A stretch of DNA of 64,000 nucleotides from Shewanella inventionis (GCF_014641855.1 NZ_BMII01000026.1:1-64000); one strand, 5' to 3'. Positions 26,153-36,288 are shown, numbered from the stretch's first letter. The notes: generated by a model from the letters alone, not told the origin. Numbers and translations: made by a program.

Positions 26153-27162
26153 GTTGTTGAGAGATTTAACGCATTTCTGGATATAAATTAGCTTTAGGGA
26201 CAAGTATTGAAGTGTTTTTATAAAAGTTTACCCTGACTCCACTAAATTACTAAACTTATTGTTCTCTACAGCAATTTTGTGGATTTTTTAGTTGCCATAT
26301 TCATCTCGATAAGTCATTTTACTGATTCATAGTGTGGTTCGTGGAAGTGTTAGAACTGCTCTAAAAAACGATAGTTTTCATTTGCACTAGCCGCTAGTTA
26401 GAGAACAGATACTCGTTTAAATAGTAAATGGGTGAATAATTAATCTGAACATTACAAAAAGGATGTTATTTCATGTTTAGAAACTATATATTTTTAATCA
26501 TGTTTTTAGTTACTGGAACAGTAAATGCTTCACAAGACTTGTCCCTTACCTCTGAGTTCAATAAAAATGTTTTACTATCAGAGTCTGGGGATACGTCAGC
26601 CATGGTTGAAGTTGCATATGCTTACAGAAATGGGTTAGGTACTAAAAAAAATTATCGTAAAACTATTCAATACATACAAAAATCTGCTGCTATGGGAAAT
26701 CTAGAAGCAATTCAAATGTTAGCTAGGTTGTATGAGACTGGGGTTAATGATATTAGTAGCATCTATTCTAAAAATCGATTGTTATTAGAACCTAATAAAG
26801 AAACTGTAAAAAAACTATATAAAAATATTTTTGATAAGTCTTTAGAACAGGCCAGCTCTAGTGTACTGGCTAATATATTGTTAGGGAATGCATTTACAAC
26901 TGGAGTTGACGGAGTAGTAACACCTGATCCACTTAAAGCATATTCTTATTTTGAAAAAGCATTCCAGTTAGCAGAGAGTGGTGCCACCCAAAAAGACGAA
27001 AAAAGTATGCTAGAACTTATGAAATTATATGAGTATGGTACTGCTGCAACTACGCAAAACGTCGAAAAAGCATATGCTATTCTAAATGAATTGGTTAAGT
27101 TAAATAATGTTGAAGCAACAAAATTGTTGATCAAAGTAAATATGGGCTTTTGTTGTAGACCT

Positions 27163-27171
27163 TTATTTAAA
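27163..27171. repeat. 9-bp target-site duplication of ISAs1 copy 2 (left copy)
   Basis: TTATTTAAA here is repeated exactly at 28412-28420. Confidence 0.95.
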
Positions 27172-28411
27172 CAGGGGCTGATTACACTTTTTGACCAGTA
27201 CCGAAAATAATCTCTTCTCTGAAATCGTCACTCCAGCAAGCTCGATTAAATTTCTGATTCTGGCTTGTTTTAGCTGGATGAAGCTTCACTAAGTTGAGTG
27301 CCCATCGCCTTAAAATAGCCAGAATACTGGCACCATCCTCATCATACATTTTTTGCTTATCTTCTTGAAATAGCGTGTCTAAAAGCCAATGCTGATTGTT
27401 TTCTGTTTGCCAATGCGCCCGAATTGCGCATCCAAATGCCTTTGAAGTCATCACGGCACTACTCACATAAAAGTGCGTGTCTATACTGGTTTTGTTACCC
27501 ACTTTTCGATGACGTTCTACTGCTATTAATGTTTTTAGTTGAGGCCATTTCATCTTCATTTCGTCGGGTAAATTTAACGGACACTGAAACGTTATCCGTT
27601 TTTCAACTCGACCATGGCCATTATCATCTTGCGTATAACATTCAGCATCAGGATACTTTTCAATATAATCAGCAAATTGTGCCTGTACAGACTCGTAGAG
27701 TTTGGGCTGATTACCTTTCACTTGAAGAATGCAATCACCACCTTCTTTCACTATATAATCAAGTGTTTGCGTTTGGCAGTGAAGGGCATCAAATGTCAGT
27801 AATTCCGATTTCAAATCAAGGCATGTGAGTAACTCTTGAACGAGTTTGAGTTCACTCTTTTTGCTCGCGCCTGATTTTGCATTAAACACCAACCCTGACT
27901 CTGTATCATAAGCCGTTACCATGTGTAACGCTGAGCTTGAAGCGGATGCTTTGGCGCCTTTAAGTACTTTACCGTCGATAGCTATCGATGATTGCCTTGT
28001 ATTGATGCGGTGCTCATTCACCCAACTCATCAGTGCATCAAGTAGAGATTGTTTAGATACGCCTCTGAAAATGCGACCAATGCTTTGCTGGCTGGGAATA
28101 CCATTAGCGAATGGGCGATGTTGGCGTAACCATTCCAATTTCAATGTGCCGAACTCATGGCAATCAGCCCAACTTTGGGCTCCTGAGATAACAGCACTAA
28201 GTACAAGAAAGCAGATATCAATGACATCATGTTCTTGATTTATATGGGAACGGCAATCAGTAATTTTATCAAGATGTTTAAGCATAGTAAGTCGGGAGCC
28301 AAAGAAAAAAGAGGGTTATTTGATCACACTGGCGAGATCAATCAAGTCTTTTTTTATCTCTTTGTTTTTAAAGATAACGTGTGAAAAATGATCGAGTATG
28401 ATCAGCCCCTG
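27172..28411 (-). mobile_element. ISAs1-family insertion sequence, copy 2 (1240 bp)
   Basis: Same terminal repeats as copy 1 (CAGGGGCTGAT at 27172, ATCAGCCCCTG ending at 28411). It is flanked by the 9-bp duplication TTATTTAAA at 27163-27171 and 28412-28420. It lies in the same orientation as copy 1. Confidence 0.95.
27182..28285 (-). CDS. ISAs1-family DDE transposase, second copy
   Basis: A 367-residue transposase whose sequence is the same as that at 6226-7329. Complete start, DDE core and C-terminus. It is in antisense orientation to the Sel1-like gene it disrupts. Confidence 0.95.
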   Translation of the reverse strand: MLKHLDKITDCRSHINQEHDVIDICFLVLSAVISGAQSWADCHEFGTLKLEWLRQHRPFANGIPSQQSIGRIFRGVSKQSLLDALMSWVNEHRINTRQSSIAIDGKVLKGAKASASSSALHMVTAYDTESGLVFNAKSGASKKSELKLVQELLTCLDLKSELLTFDALHCQTQTLDYIVKEGGDCILQVKGNQPKLYESVQAQFADYIEKYPDAECYTQDDNGHGRVEKRITFQCPLNLPDEMKMKWPQLKTLIAVERHRKVGNKTSIDTHFYVSSAVMTSKAFGCAIRAHWQTENNQHWLLDTLFQEDKQKMYDEDGASILAILRRWALNLVKLHPAKTSQNQKFNRACWSDDFREEIIFGTGQKV

Positions 28412-29186
28412 TTATTTAAATACTTAAAAAATGATGAAAAAAATGAAAGTTTAGTACAAAGTTTATTAACAAATTTGGCATTAAAAGGAGATTATGAAAG
28501 TCAGAAAATGTTAGCGAACAAAGGTGATTCTGAGTGTGATGAAAAATGTAACAAGGACGTAATTTATTGGGGGACAATGGCGGTAAATCAGAAGCCTGAT
28601 GATTTTACTTACGAAAATCTAGCCGCTTCATATATGGCTATAGATGACTACGATATGGCATTAGCTAGCTATTACAATGCATTATCTATAAGCCCACATC
28701 CTAACCATTATAGACAATATAACCAGATTTATTCTTTCACGTATATATTGGCTGGTATAGAAGGTGGAGTTACTGAAAATAATAAACCATTAGTTAATTT
28801 TGTCATGAATTTACCTAAAGATGAATTAGCTAGCTTAAAGAAAAAGGTTAAATCAGTTGTTGAGGATGTTAAGTTTCAGAATGAAACTTATAATGACAAT
28901 AATGAAGGACGACAACGAATTGTTGATTTCTATAGTAGAATAAATAAAGAAGGGTTACTTGAATAGAGTTCAGGGATTGAATAGCAGCGATATCGAAAGT
29001 AAATGTTGTTATAATCTCTTTTTGTGTAGTTTACGTAGAGAAACAGTTAGCAGAGAAAAAGTTAGCCATAATTTATACAGGGTGGTGTGGGGGCTGGAGG
29101 CTAGATACCTCTGGCTACCCGATTAGTTGCATGAGCCAAGCACATACGGGTCTATGAAAGCGATATAATCACAATGTAAAGATAGC

Positions 29187-29762
29187 TTACTGTGTTTCTT
29201 TTCTATAATGCCTGGCTACTTTTGCACGGTTTCCACAGGTATCCATACTGCACCAACGTCGCCTTTTTGTTCTAGATGTATCCAAAAATAACAGCACGCA
29301 TTCGGGGTTACTGCAGGACTTTACATACGAAACCTGAGAAGACGCGAGTAACTGCGCACCCTCATAGGCCACATTTGCCAGTAGCGAGGAAAGATGCGCT
29401 TTATTGTTATTCACTGCCAACCTTAGCTCGCCAGTTTCCGGATTGATTTCCAGTTGCTGATGAGTTCTATGCTCTTCTAAATAGTAATTGAGAATAACCA
29501 GCTCGTCTTTAGAAGGATTTGTCCCTTCGATTGCGGCCAAAACCAACGTTTTTAATCCTTCCCTCAAGATTTTCACTGTCGCCAAATCATTAATAGTTAC
29601 GTCGCTAGTTAAAGTATACCCCACTTGCTGCGCCCAATGATTGATGTCCGCAGGTACGCCCAGCATATCGACTAGCTCCCCATTTTGGATCACTTGAGTG
29701 TTGATAAAGTCAATGGCCAGATTGTTGCCCAAGAGGGCAAATTTTTTGTCATGAATATTCAT
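29187..29762 (-). CDS. CGNR zinc-finger / ABATE-domain regulator
   Basis: A 191-residue protein. The N-terminal ABATE domain (NNLAIDFINTQVIQNGELVD onward) is followed by a C-terminal CGNR zinc finger with Cys-x4-Cys in SCSNPECVLLFLD, RRRWCSMDTCGNRAKVARHY (residues about 145-188). The family is presumed to bind DNA and often sits next to small detoxification genes. Here it is divergent from the GST and PNPOx-FNR pair across about 130 bp and is the likely regulator of both. No operator was recognised. Confidence 0.88.
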   Translation of the reverse strand: MNIHDKKFALLGNNLAIDFINTQVIQNGELVDMLGVPADINHWAQQVGYTLTSDVTINDLATVKILREGLKTLVLAAIEGTNPSKDELVILNYYLEEHRTHQQLEINPETGELRLAVNNNKAHLSSLLANVAYEGAQLLASSQVSYVKSCSNPECVLLFLDTSRTKRRRWCSMDTCGNRAKVARHYRKETQ

Positions 29763-29895
29763 GTAACCATTATTGCACCTGTTGACAGGTTAGTCAATCA
29801 ATCATAAGCTAACCTATATAGAAGTATTTAAACGGTTAGATCTCTATTTGGCCAAGATCGAATTTTCATCCTTTATATCTAAACTGGAGAAACAC

Positions 29896-30522
29896 ATGTT
29901 TACCCCTATCAAACTCTATCGCAATCCAAAATCCGGTCACTGTCACCGTGTCGAATTGATGCTTGCATTTCTGAAGCTACCCTATGAAACGATTGATTTA
30001 GATATGCAAAACGGTGAGCACAAAAAACCGGACTACCTGAAAATCAGCCCTTTTGGGTTAGTGCCGGCTATTGATGATGCTGGATTCATACTCTCTGACA
30101 GCAATGCAATCCTTGTATATTTGGTTCAGCAATACGCCAGTGAGTCTGACTGGATGCCAAAAGCACCAAAAACAGCTGCCGAAGTACAACGCTGGCTATC
30201 GGTCGCTGCAGACAATATATACTCCGGCCCCTGTGCCGCGCGTTTGGTGACAGTCTTTGGCGCACCATTAGATCATGAGGCTGCCATCAGCAAAGCTCAT
30301 GCATTATTCAAAATCATGGACACGCACCTAAGCGAACGCGAGTGGTTAGCAGCTGAACACATTACTATTGCGGATGTTGCGGGTTATAGCTACATAGCTC
30401 ATGCGCCAGAGGGTGGTGTTGATCTGAAGTCATACCCCAATATTCTTGCATGGCTTGCCCGGATAGAAGCTCAGCCTCATTTCATTGCGATGGCGAAATC
30501 ACCGATTCCCGCCTTGTCTTAG
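29896..30522 (+). CDS. Glutathione S-transferase
   Basis: 208 residues from ATG 29896, chosen because CTGGAG precedes it by 6 nt; the upstream in-frame TTG at 29848 has no such site. The thioredoxin-like N-terminal domain has SGHCHRVELML (a cysteine near the usual catalytic position) and the cis-Pro/substrate loop FGLVPAIDD followed by LSDSNAILVYL. The all-helical C-terminal domain follows, with HITIADVAGYSYI. It conjugates or reduces electrophiles with glutathione. It is 70 bp upstream of a flavoreductase fusion gene, probably in one transcript. Confidence 0.9.
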   Translation: MFTPIKLYRNPKSGHCHRVELMLAFLKLPYETIDLDMQNGEHKKPDYLKISPFGLVPAIDDAGFILSDSNAILVYLVQQYASESDWMPKAPKTAAEVQRWLSVAADNIYSGPCAARLVTVFGAPLDHEAAISKAHALFKIMDTHLSEREWLAAEHITIADVAGYSYIAHAPEGGVDLKSYPNILAWLARIEAQPHFIAMAKSPIPALS

Positions 30523-30592
30523 TCGTTACAACCAGATCGTTGAGGTCTGGTTTATTTCTGTGTTTATCCAAGCACTCTATAGGGAGCACACC

Positions 30593-32227
30593 ATGCCACG
30601 TCTTAATACTGACACCCCATTTCATGCCGGAGAACTGGAAGCGCAGGCCAGAGTGGGTGTACACGATCTTGCACAAAGGGTGAAAGGTTTTATCCGCAAG
30701 TACTTGCCAGATCAGCATCGAACATTCCATACACAACTCCCCTTCTTGATTGTCGCCGGGGCAGATGAAGCCGGGAAAATCTGGGTGACACTGATCGAAG
30801 GTGAAGAGGGCTTTGTACAGTCCCCCGATCCGCATCATCTAAAGCTGAACCCCGTGATAGATGCCAACGACCCACTTGCACAAAGCTTCCAAGTCGGAAG
30901 TCACATTGGTGTGCTTGGTATTGAACTTGCCACCCGCCGCCGCAATCGTTTTAGTGGCTATGTGCGACCCGACGGAAATGGTTTTAGTATCGATATCAGT
31001 CAAACTTTTGGCAATTGCCCACAATATATCCACCCCCGCCATTGGTCTCGTGATGTACGCGATGATTCGCCTACCGTTATACAGTCAGCCGCACTGACAG
31101 AAGCCCAAGTCGTTCAGATAGAAATGGCGGACACGATGTTCATTGGTTCGGGGCAAATGCGCGAAGAAGATACGCCCTCAAGCGGCTACGATGCCTCGCA
31201 TCGAGGCGGCGAGCCTGGTTTTGTTCGCGTGTTAGATAAAAATACGTTGCAGATCCCTGACTACGCAGGAAACAACTTTTTTAATACTATTGGTAACCTA
31301 ATTCTCAACCCGAAAATTGGCCTGTTATTTATCGACTTCAACTCCGGCAGTCTGCTGCATATCACGGGAAAAGCCAGCGTAGAATGGGCGCCTCCTCATC
31401 CTGAAAAAACGGGCGTATTGCGTCTAATCAATGTAGAGATTGATACCGTCATCGAACGTCCTCAAGCCATAGCGCTGCGCTGGACAGCTCAGCAAGACAG
31501 CACTATGAACCTAAAGTTAGTTAAACGCACTGTAGAGTCCAGCACCATAACCTCGTTCTACTTTGTCTCAACTGATGGTCGCCGCCTTAAACCTTTTAAA
31601 GCAGGTCAGCATTTACCTATCGAAATTAGGATTCCCGGAGATTCAAATATCGTCAATCGATCTTATTCTTTGTCCAGTTCCCCTTTCGATTTATCACATT
31701 ACAGAATTAGCGTAAAACGGGAGGAACACGGAAAAGCATCCCGATATCTTCATGATGAGCTGAAGGTTGGCATGCAAATCATAACTCAACCTCCCTCCGG
31801 TGATTTTAACATTCCCGATAAAGAATCCCCGTTGGTTTTAATTAGTGCGGGAGTAGGACTGACCCCGATGGTGCCGATGCTACACCAAATATCAAACGAA
31901 AAAAGGCAAGGATGGTTTATCCATGGCACACAAAACAGCACCAGTCATGCAATCCGTGAAGAGATCTATCAACTGATTGAGCACAACGACAAGCTACAAC
32001 AAATCATCTACTACAGCGAACCGGATAAAAATGATGTCATAGGACAGGACTATGACATTAAAGGTAGAATCACCGCAGAAGATCTAATTGGTATTTGTGC
32101 AGAACCTTCTGCACATTATTTACTTTGCGGCCCTCTGACCTTTATCGCTGAGCTTCAGCGTGGGCTTGAGGCGGCAGGAGTGTCTACTGATCGAATTCAT
32201 TTTGAAACTTTTGGTAGTGCCAACTAA
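30593..32227 (+). CDS. PNPOx-like / ferredoxin-reductase fusion flavoprotein
   Basis: 544 residues from ATG 30593 (AGGGAGC upstream). The N-terminal half (1-230) is a pyridoxamine-phosphate-oxidase-like split-barrel flavin domain, with FVRVLDKNTLQIPDYAGN and then FNTIGNLILNPKIGLLFIDF. The C-terminal half (about 300-544) is a FAD/NAD(P) oxidoreductase of the flavohaemoglobin-reductase type: VNRSYSLSSSP binds FAD, ISAGVGLTPMVPML binds NAD(P), and LLCGPLTFIAELQ follows. There is no globin and no 2Fe-2S domain. Together with the adjacent GST it suggests reduction of a toxic or nitrogenous compound. The substrate is unknown. Its stop overlaps the attC-like site at 32222-32312. Confidence 0.85.
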   Translation: MPRLNTDTPFHAGELEAQARVGVHDLAQRVKGFIRKYLPDQHRTFHTQLPFLIVAGADEAGKIWVTLIEGEEGFVQSPDPHHLKLNPVIDANDPLAQSFQVGSHIGVLGIELATRRRNRFSGYVRPDGNGFSIDISQTFGNCPQYIHPRHWSRDVRDDSPTVIQSAALTEAQVVQIEMADTMFIGSGQMREEDTPSSGYDASHRGGEPGFVRVLDKNTLQIPDYAGNNFFNTIGNLILNPKIGLLFIDFNSGSLLHITGKASVEWAPPHPEKTGVLRLINVEIDTVIERPQAIALRWTAQQDSTMNLKLVKRTVESSTITSFYFVSTDGRRLKPFKAGQHLPIEIRIPGDSNIVNRSYSLSSSPFDLSHYRISVKREEHGKASRYLHDELKVGMQIITQPPSGDFNIPDKESPLVLISAGVGLTPMVPMLHQISNEKRQGWFIHGTQNSTSHAIREEIYQLIEHNDKLQQIIYYSEPDKNDVIGQDYDIKGRITAEDLIGICAEPSAHYLLCGPLTFIAELQRGLEAAGVSTDRIHFETFGSAN

Positions 32228-32312
32228 CGCCCAAATTTAGCGCGAAAAGCCGCGAAGCGGGTTGACGTCGCAGCCAGCGTTTTTTGCTGGCGATAAAATT
32301 TGCTTATTAGGA
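32222..32312 (-). other. attC-like recombination site of an integron cassette
   Basis: Read on the minus strand, the site runs from TCCTAATAAGCAAATTT (R'' and L'') through the hairpin GCCAGC/GCTGGC and CCCGCTTCGCGG to AAATTTGGGCGTTAG (L' and R'). The outer arms pair (CAAATTT at 32232-32238 with AAATTTG at 32296-32302). The R'' heptamer TCCTAAT is the complement, with one mismatch, of GTTAGGA found at the other end of the putative cassette (32740-32746). About 91 bp is within the usual attC size range. Assigned from architecture, not from a database match. Confidence 0.55.
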
Positions 32313-32729
32313 GACGGCACGACTCATGTAGCAAATTCGTTCATCTTCACAAGTTAAAACAACCCCTTGCCGCTTATACAAATGAATGGCAGGGCTATTT
32401 TTAAACACCCTAAGTTTCAAAATTTGAGAACAGTGATCTTTAGCCAGACGTTCCGCCTCAGCAAGAGCGATTGAGCCAATCCCTCGGTTCTGATAACTCT
32501 GATCCACTTGCAAATCACGTACCCAGCACTCTTCAGTGTCGAAAGATAATCTAATGACACCAACAAGCTTTTCTTCAAACAAAATATCAAAGTTCACAAG
32601 CTCTTGTGTCATTTGCTCAATCTGAGCTTCATCCCAATCTACAGAGTATTGTTCGTAATATGGGCGCATATTCGTCAGAGTAAGATTTGCTGCTTTTGCC
32701 AAATCCTTAGCTGGTCTGAATGTAACCAC
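32307..32729 (-). CDS. GNAT-family N-acetyltransferase (probable gene cassette)
   Basis: A 140-residue GNAT protein. It has the acetyl-CoA loop V/Q-x-x-G-x-G/A in DQSYQNRGIGSIALAEAERL (about residues 78-97), preceded by the beta strand EECWVRDLQVD. It starts with GTG at 32729, only about 16 nt inside the putative cassette boundary (GTTAGGA on the minus strand, 32740-32746), and ends inside the attC-like site. Compact size (518 bp from 32228 to 32745), lack of its own promoter region and antisense orientation to the preceding gene fit an integron cassette placed at a secondary site. Substrate unknown. Confidence 0.8.
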   Translation of the reverse strand: MVTFRPAKDLAKAANLTLTNMRPYYEQYSVDWDEAQIEQMTQELVNFDILFEEKLVGVIRLSFDTEECWVRDLQVDQSYQNRGIGSIALAEAERLAKDHCSQILKLRVFKNSPAIHLYKRQGVVLTCEDERICYMSRAVS

Positions 32730-32745
32730 CGATCTAGTCTCCTAA

Positions 32746-34430
32746 CAGCTTATTGAAGGGCAAATGAAAAATTAAAGTCGGCCCTTTAACTTATTGATTA
32801 TTAACATCCTACATTTACTATCTTCTTGATGTAAAGCAGTTTTATTTAACTCTACTGACAAATAAAAGTAGGCTGCGCATTAAAAGTAGTCCCAAGATGC
32901 TGCAACAAATAAAAGTCAATTTATTTCAGTGTGTTAAAAGATAAACAAATTGTTTACCGTACTGCTTTAGTTTACTTACTAGCCGATTTAACTAAAAAAA
33001 ACACTAAAAACCATTACAACTGTTTTTGTTTACAGTACACACAACATAAAGGTGAGGAATATGGCTTACACAGGATATTTATCTGGCATTTTAAAGTCAG
33101 TTAAGATGCAGATTAACGCTAGACGTTGCGACACGTCGTGAGTGGTCGCAGGCCTTAAATGTAAAAAGAACAAAGCAGAACAAACACCTGGATCCCGGCT
33201 CAAAAGCATTGCCGGGACGACGTTAAGTGGCCATATTTTAAACACAATCTGTGTACATGGATAAGTTACGTATATTGCTTGCAAACAGCCCAAATTCAAC
33301 TCTGAACTTGAGGCCGTTGAAGACTTTCTACAATAGAATACATGACCTGACCAACGCATGCACCTCACTAAACTATTCTTTAAAACTTGCTGATAAGACA
33401 AACATTGACAGCTTCATCATGGTGGTTTGCGAGCCGACCGTCCGACCCATGGACGGGTCGGTCGAGCTACATGGATGTACTCGCGCGTGTCGGTAAGTGA
33501 ATGCCATGTTGAAGCCAAATAAAACCTTACAGTTACATGCTTTACAATTGGCGAAGCGCCACGACGCTAGTGGCCGCAGGCCATAAGTACTAAAGTAGAA
33601 GCAAACACCTGGATCCCGGCTCAAAAGCGTTGCCGGGACGACGACTAATGAAACTTAATTGAATCAGAGTAACATTTAATCCAACTCTGGAGTCAGCGAA
33701 GCGCCACGACGTTAGTGTTTGTAGGCCATAAGTACAAAAGCACAAAACAAACACCTGGATCCCGGCTTAAAAGCATTGCCGGGACGACGGTTAATGAATC
33801 TTAATTGAATCAGAGTAACATTTAATCTAACCCCGAGTGGGCGAAGCGCCACGACGTTAGTGGCCGTAGGCCATAAGTACAAAAGTAGAAGCAAACACCT
33901 GGATCCCGGCTTAAAACCGTTGCCGGGACGACTGTTAATGAATCTTAATTGAATCAGAGTAACATTTAATCTAACCCCGAGTGGGCGAAGCGTCACTACG
34001 TTAGTGGCCGCAGGCCATAAAGCAACAAAACAAACACCTGGATCCCGGCTCAAAAGCGTTGCCGGGACGACGGTTAATGAATCTTAATTGAATCAGAGTA
34101 ACATTTAATCCAACTTTGGAGTCAGCGAAGCGCCACGTCGTTAGTGGCCATAAGTACATAAGTACAACGTATAAAAACACACCTTATCCCTATGACAAAT
34201 TATCACTTTTGTCGATATCGCAAAGTCTGCTTTTCATTAGTACAAGCTGTCGTTACCATAGATTTGTTTCTTTAAGGCTCTTTCAACTATTACAGTGCAG
34301 GCTTTCTACATATTTGCTGAAAAGATCCGCTTCTAGAACTCGAACAAATCATCGTCGACACGATAAACCATACCGTGGGGGAGCTTGACCATAACAAACA
34401 TCCCTTCGACTCAAACAACAAGGTATCTCT
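32746..34430. other. Gene-free region, mainly repeats
   Basis: From 32746 to about 33120 there is AT-rich sequence with no gene. From 33150 to about 34170 it holds REP-type hairpins and a tandem array (see separate entries). 34170-34430 is the leader of selO. Small open frames here are repeat-derived and lack ribosome-binding sites. A palindromic stretch with CCGACCC/GGGTCGG lies at 33441-33460. Confidence 0.7.
33530..34165. repeat. Tandem array of about 140-bp units with REP-like hairpins
   Basis: Each unit contains AATCAGAGTAACATTTAAT, GCGAAGCGCCACGACGTTAG, GGCCATAAGTAC, then the hairpin CCCGGCTCAAAAGC...GCCGGGACGACG. The anchor GGATCCCGGC occurs at 33611, 33757, 33901 and 34040, giving periods of 146, 144 and 139 bp. 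An additional hairpin at 33190 lies outside the array. These hairpins are the reverse complement of those at 41.8-42.4 kb. Confidence 0.9.
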
Positions 34431-36197
34431 ATGACTCATCAACAGTCCCTGCAAACACCCGTTACTGTCGAGACAGTCGGCGCTCTCGCTCAGTTGGTTG
34501 ACTATTCATTGATGAATACGCTTAACCGCGATCCTGACGCAACATCTGATGGTGTTGATCATAGGCCTAGGCAAGTCTTTTCGGGCCACTATGTTCCCGT
34601 TAACCCCACACCGATTGAACATCCTGAATACATTGCCCACAGCAGCCGCTTTTTTAGTGAGCTGGGTTTTGCCGATAGCATGGCGCAGTCTGCCGATTTT
34701 ATGCGCTTATTCTCTGGTGATCTGTCAAACGTCCCTGAGCCAATGAGTAAAGTGGGGTGGGCGTGCGGTTATGCCTTGTCTATTTATGGCACAGAATACA
34801 TTCAACAATGCCCATTTAGAACCGGTAATGGCTACGGCGACGGCCGAGCGGTGTCGGTGGTTGAAGCGCTTATCAATGGCAAGCGTTGGGAGATGCAACT
34901 TAAAGGCGGTGGCCGTACGCCATATTGCCGTGGAGCCGATGGCCGTGCGGTATTGCGCTCGAGTGTGCGTGAGTTTTTAGCACAAGAACACATGCACGCG
35001 CTGGGTGTGCCCACGTCGCGCTCGCTCAGTTTATATGTGTCTAAAACCGAAACGGTGCAGCGGCCTTGGTACTCTGAGGGCTCGCGTGAGCAAGATCCTG
35101 ACCGAATGATCACCGAAGCCGTGGCAATTTCGACTCGTGTAGCGCCGTCATTTATTCGGGTAGGGCAGCTTGAGCTCTTTGGTCGCCGTGCTCGCAAACA
35201 TGAACATCCCCAAGCGATGGCAGAGCTTGAGCAGTTGGTGCTGCATTTAATTGATCGTGAATACGCAGATGTTATCGACCCGCAACTTTGCCTGCGCGAT
35301 AAAGTACTCAAGCTTGCAAGTGAGTTTCGTAACCGTTTAACGTCTCTGGTGGCTAACTGGGTTCGCGTGGGTTATTGCCAGGGTAACTTTAATAGTGATA
35401 ATTGCGCCGCCGGTGGCTTTACCCTGGATTACGGCCCGTTTGGTTTTTGTGATGTGTTTAACCCACAATATCAACCGTGGACCGGCGGCGGGCAGCACTT
35501 TGCCTTTTTAAATCAAGACGCTGCGGCTGAGCGAAACTACTTGATGTTTTGTACCGCATTAAGTCCATTGCTAGCAAATGAAGCTGATGGTTTAGATGAA
35601 CTTCAACAATTGGTTAATGATTTTGCTACCCAGATGCAAACCCAAATGGAGCAGATGTGGGCGAGCAAGCTTGGGCTTAACTCGTTTGATGCCGCGCTAT
35701 TTAATGAGCTTGAAACATTGATGCAGCAAACACCAGTGGATTACACCCTGTTTTTCCGTGAGCTTTCATCCTTACCTGATGATATTGGCCCACTGGCAAA
35801 AAGCTTTTATCGAGATTTATCGCAAGCACCAAAAGGGTTGGAACAACGTTGGGTGGCGTGGCTAGCACAGTGGCAATCGCTGCTTGGTAAAGAAGCCAAT
35901 AGCGATGCCTCTAGCAATGAAGCTAGCGATGCCACTAGCGTATTGACTCGCAGCCGTTACGAAATCGTTAAGCAGATGAAACAGGTTAACCCTAAGTATA
36001 GCTTGCGCGAATGGTTACTGGTGCCGGCATACCAACAAGCGAGCCAGGGTGATTATACCTTGATGCGTGAATTGCAGAAGGTGATGACCCAGCCATACGC
36101 TGAGCAGTCTCAAGAAATGGAAGACAAATACTATCGACTCAAGGCATCTGAGTTTTTTGGCGTTGGTGGCTGCTCGCATTTAAGCTGCTCGTCATAA
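34431..36197 (+). CDS. selO: SelO/YdiU-family protein adenylyltransferase (pseudokinase)
   Basis: A 588-residue protein of the SelO family, an atypical kinase fold that transfers AMP to protein hydroxyls and protects against oxidative stress in studied species. Visible landmarks: [14 protein letters not shown] (glycine-rich, about residues 129-142), [20 protein letters not shown] with the ATP-contacting residues, then [20 protein letters not shown] and [11 protein letters not shown] with the metal-binding region. The C-terminus ends with Cys-Ser-Ser, matching the redox-active cysteine tail of bacterial SelO. It is somewhat longer than E. coli YdiU (478 aa), mostly in the 440-540 region. Confidence 0.88.
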   Translation: MTHQQSLQTPVTVETVGALAQLVDYSLMNTLNRDPDATSDGVDHRPRQVFSGHYVPVNPTPIEHPEYIAHSSRFFSELGFADSMAQSADFMRLFSGDLSNVPEPMSKVGWACGYALSIYGTEYIQQCPFRTGNGYGDGRAVSVVEALINGKRWEMQLKGGGRTPYCRGADGRAVLRSSVREFLAQEHMHALGVPTSRSLSLYVSKTETVQRPWYSEGSREQDPDRMITEAVAISTRVAPSFIRVGQLELFGRRARKHEHPQAMAELEQLVLHLIDREYADVIDPQLCLRDKVLKLASEFRNRLTSLVANWVRVGYCQGNFNSDNCAAGGFTLDYGPFGFCDVFNPQYQPWTGGGQHFAFLNQDAAAERNYLMFCTALSPLLANEADGLDELQQLVNDFATQMQTQMEQMWASKLGLNSFDAALFNELETLMQQTPVDYTLFFRELSSLPDDIGPLAKSFYRDLSQAPKGLEQRWVAWLAQWQSLLGKEANSDASSNEASDATSVLTRSRYEIVKQMKQVNPKYSLREWLLVPAYQQASQGDYTLMRELQKVMTQPYAEQSQEMEDKYYRLKASEFFGVGGCSHLSCSS

Positions 36198-36288
36198 CGC
36201 TGAGGTGATAGTGGTATAACAGGCGTGACGCTCAATGCACTTGTTTGGTCTCGCTCAAGTTAACTGAGACGCTACAGTGTCATTGAGA

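Larger units (their letters stand above)
25246..26472. other. Gene-free region with interspersed repeats
   Basis: Contains two copies of a roughly 130-bp repeat (25747-25876 and 26024-26152), each preceded by a REP-like hairpin (near 25571, degenerate, and 25921). The last 320 bp before the Sel1-like gene is AT-rich with no gene. The short open frame at 25850-26032 is built from repeat sequence and is not a gene. Confidence 0.75.
26473..28966 (+). pseudogene. Secreted Sel1/TPR-repeat protein, interrupted by ISAs1
   Basis: The 5' part (26473-27171) encodes a signal peptide (FLIMFLVTGTVNAS) and Sel1-like repeats (AMVEVAYAYRNGLGTKKNYRKT; later SMLELMKLYEYGTA). After the IS and one 9-bp duplication are removed, codon 27169-27171 (AAA) continues directly into 28421 (TAC), and the frame runs to 28966, giving about 414 residues. 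The 3' part carries a TPR-like segment (AASYMAIDDYDMALASYYNAL). ORFs now reading across the IS ends are artefacts. Sel1 proteins are usually scaffold or signalling adaptors. The codon use is AT-rich compared with the metabolic genes nearby. Confidence 0.8.

Noticed and set aside
6216..28411. The two ISAs1 copies as a composite transposon
   Set aside because: Each copy has its own 9-bp target duplication with different sequence, so they inserted independently.
33251..34053. Several 80-110-codon frames in the repeat array
   Set aside because: They are translations of the tandem REP units with no ribosome-binding sites.
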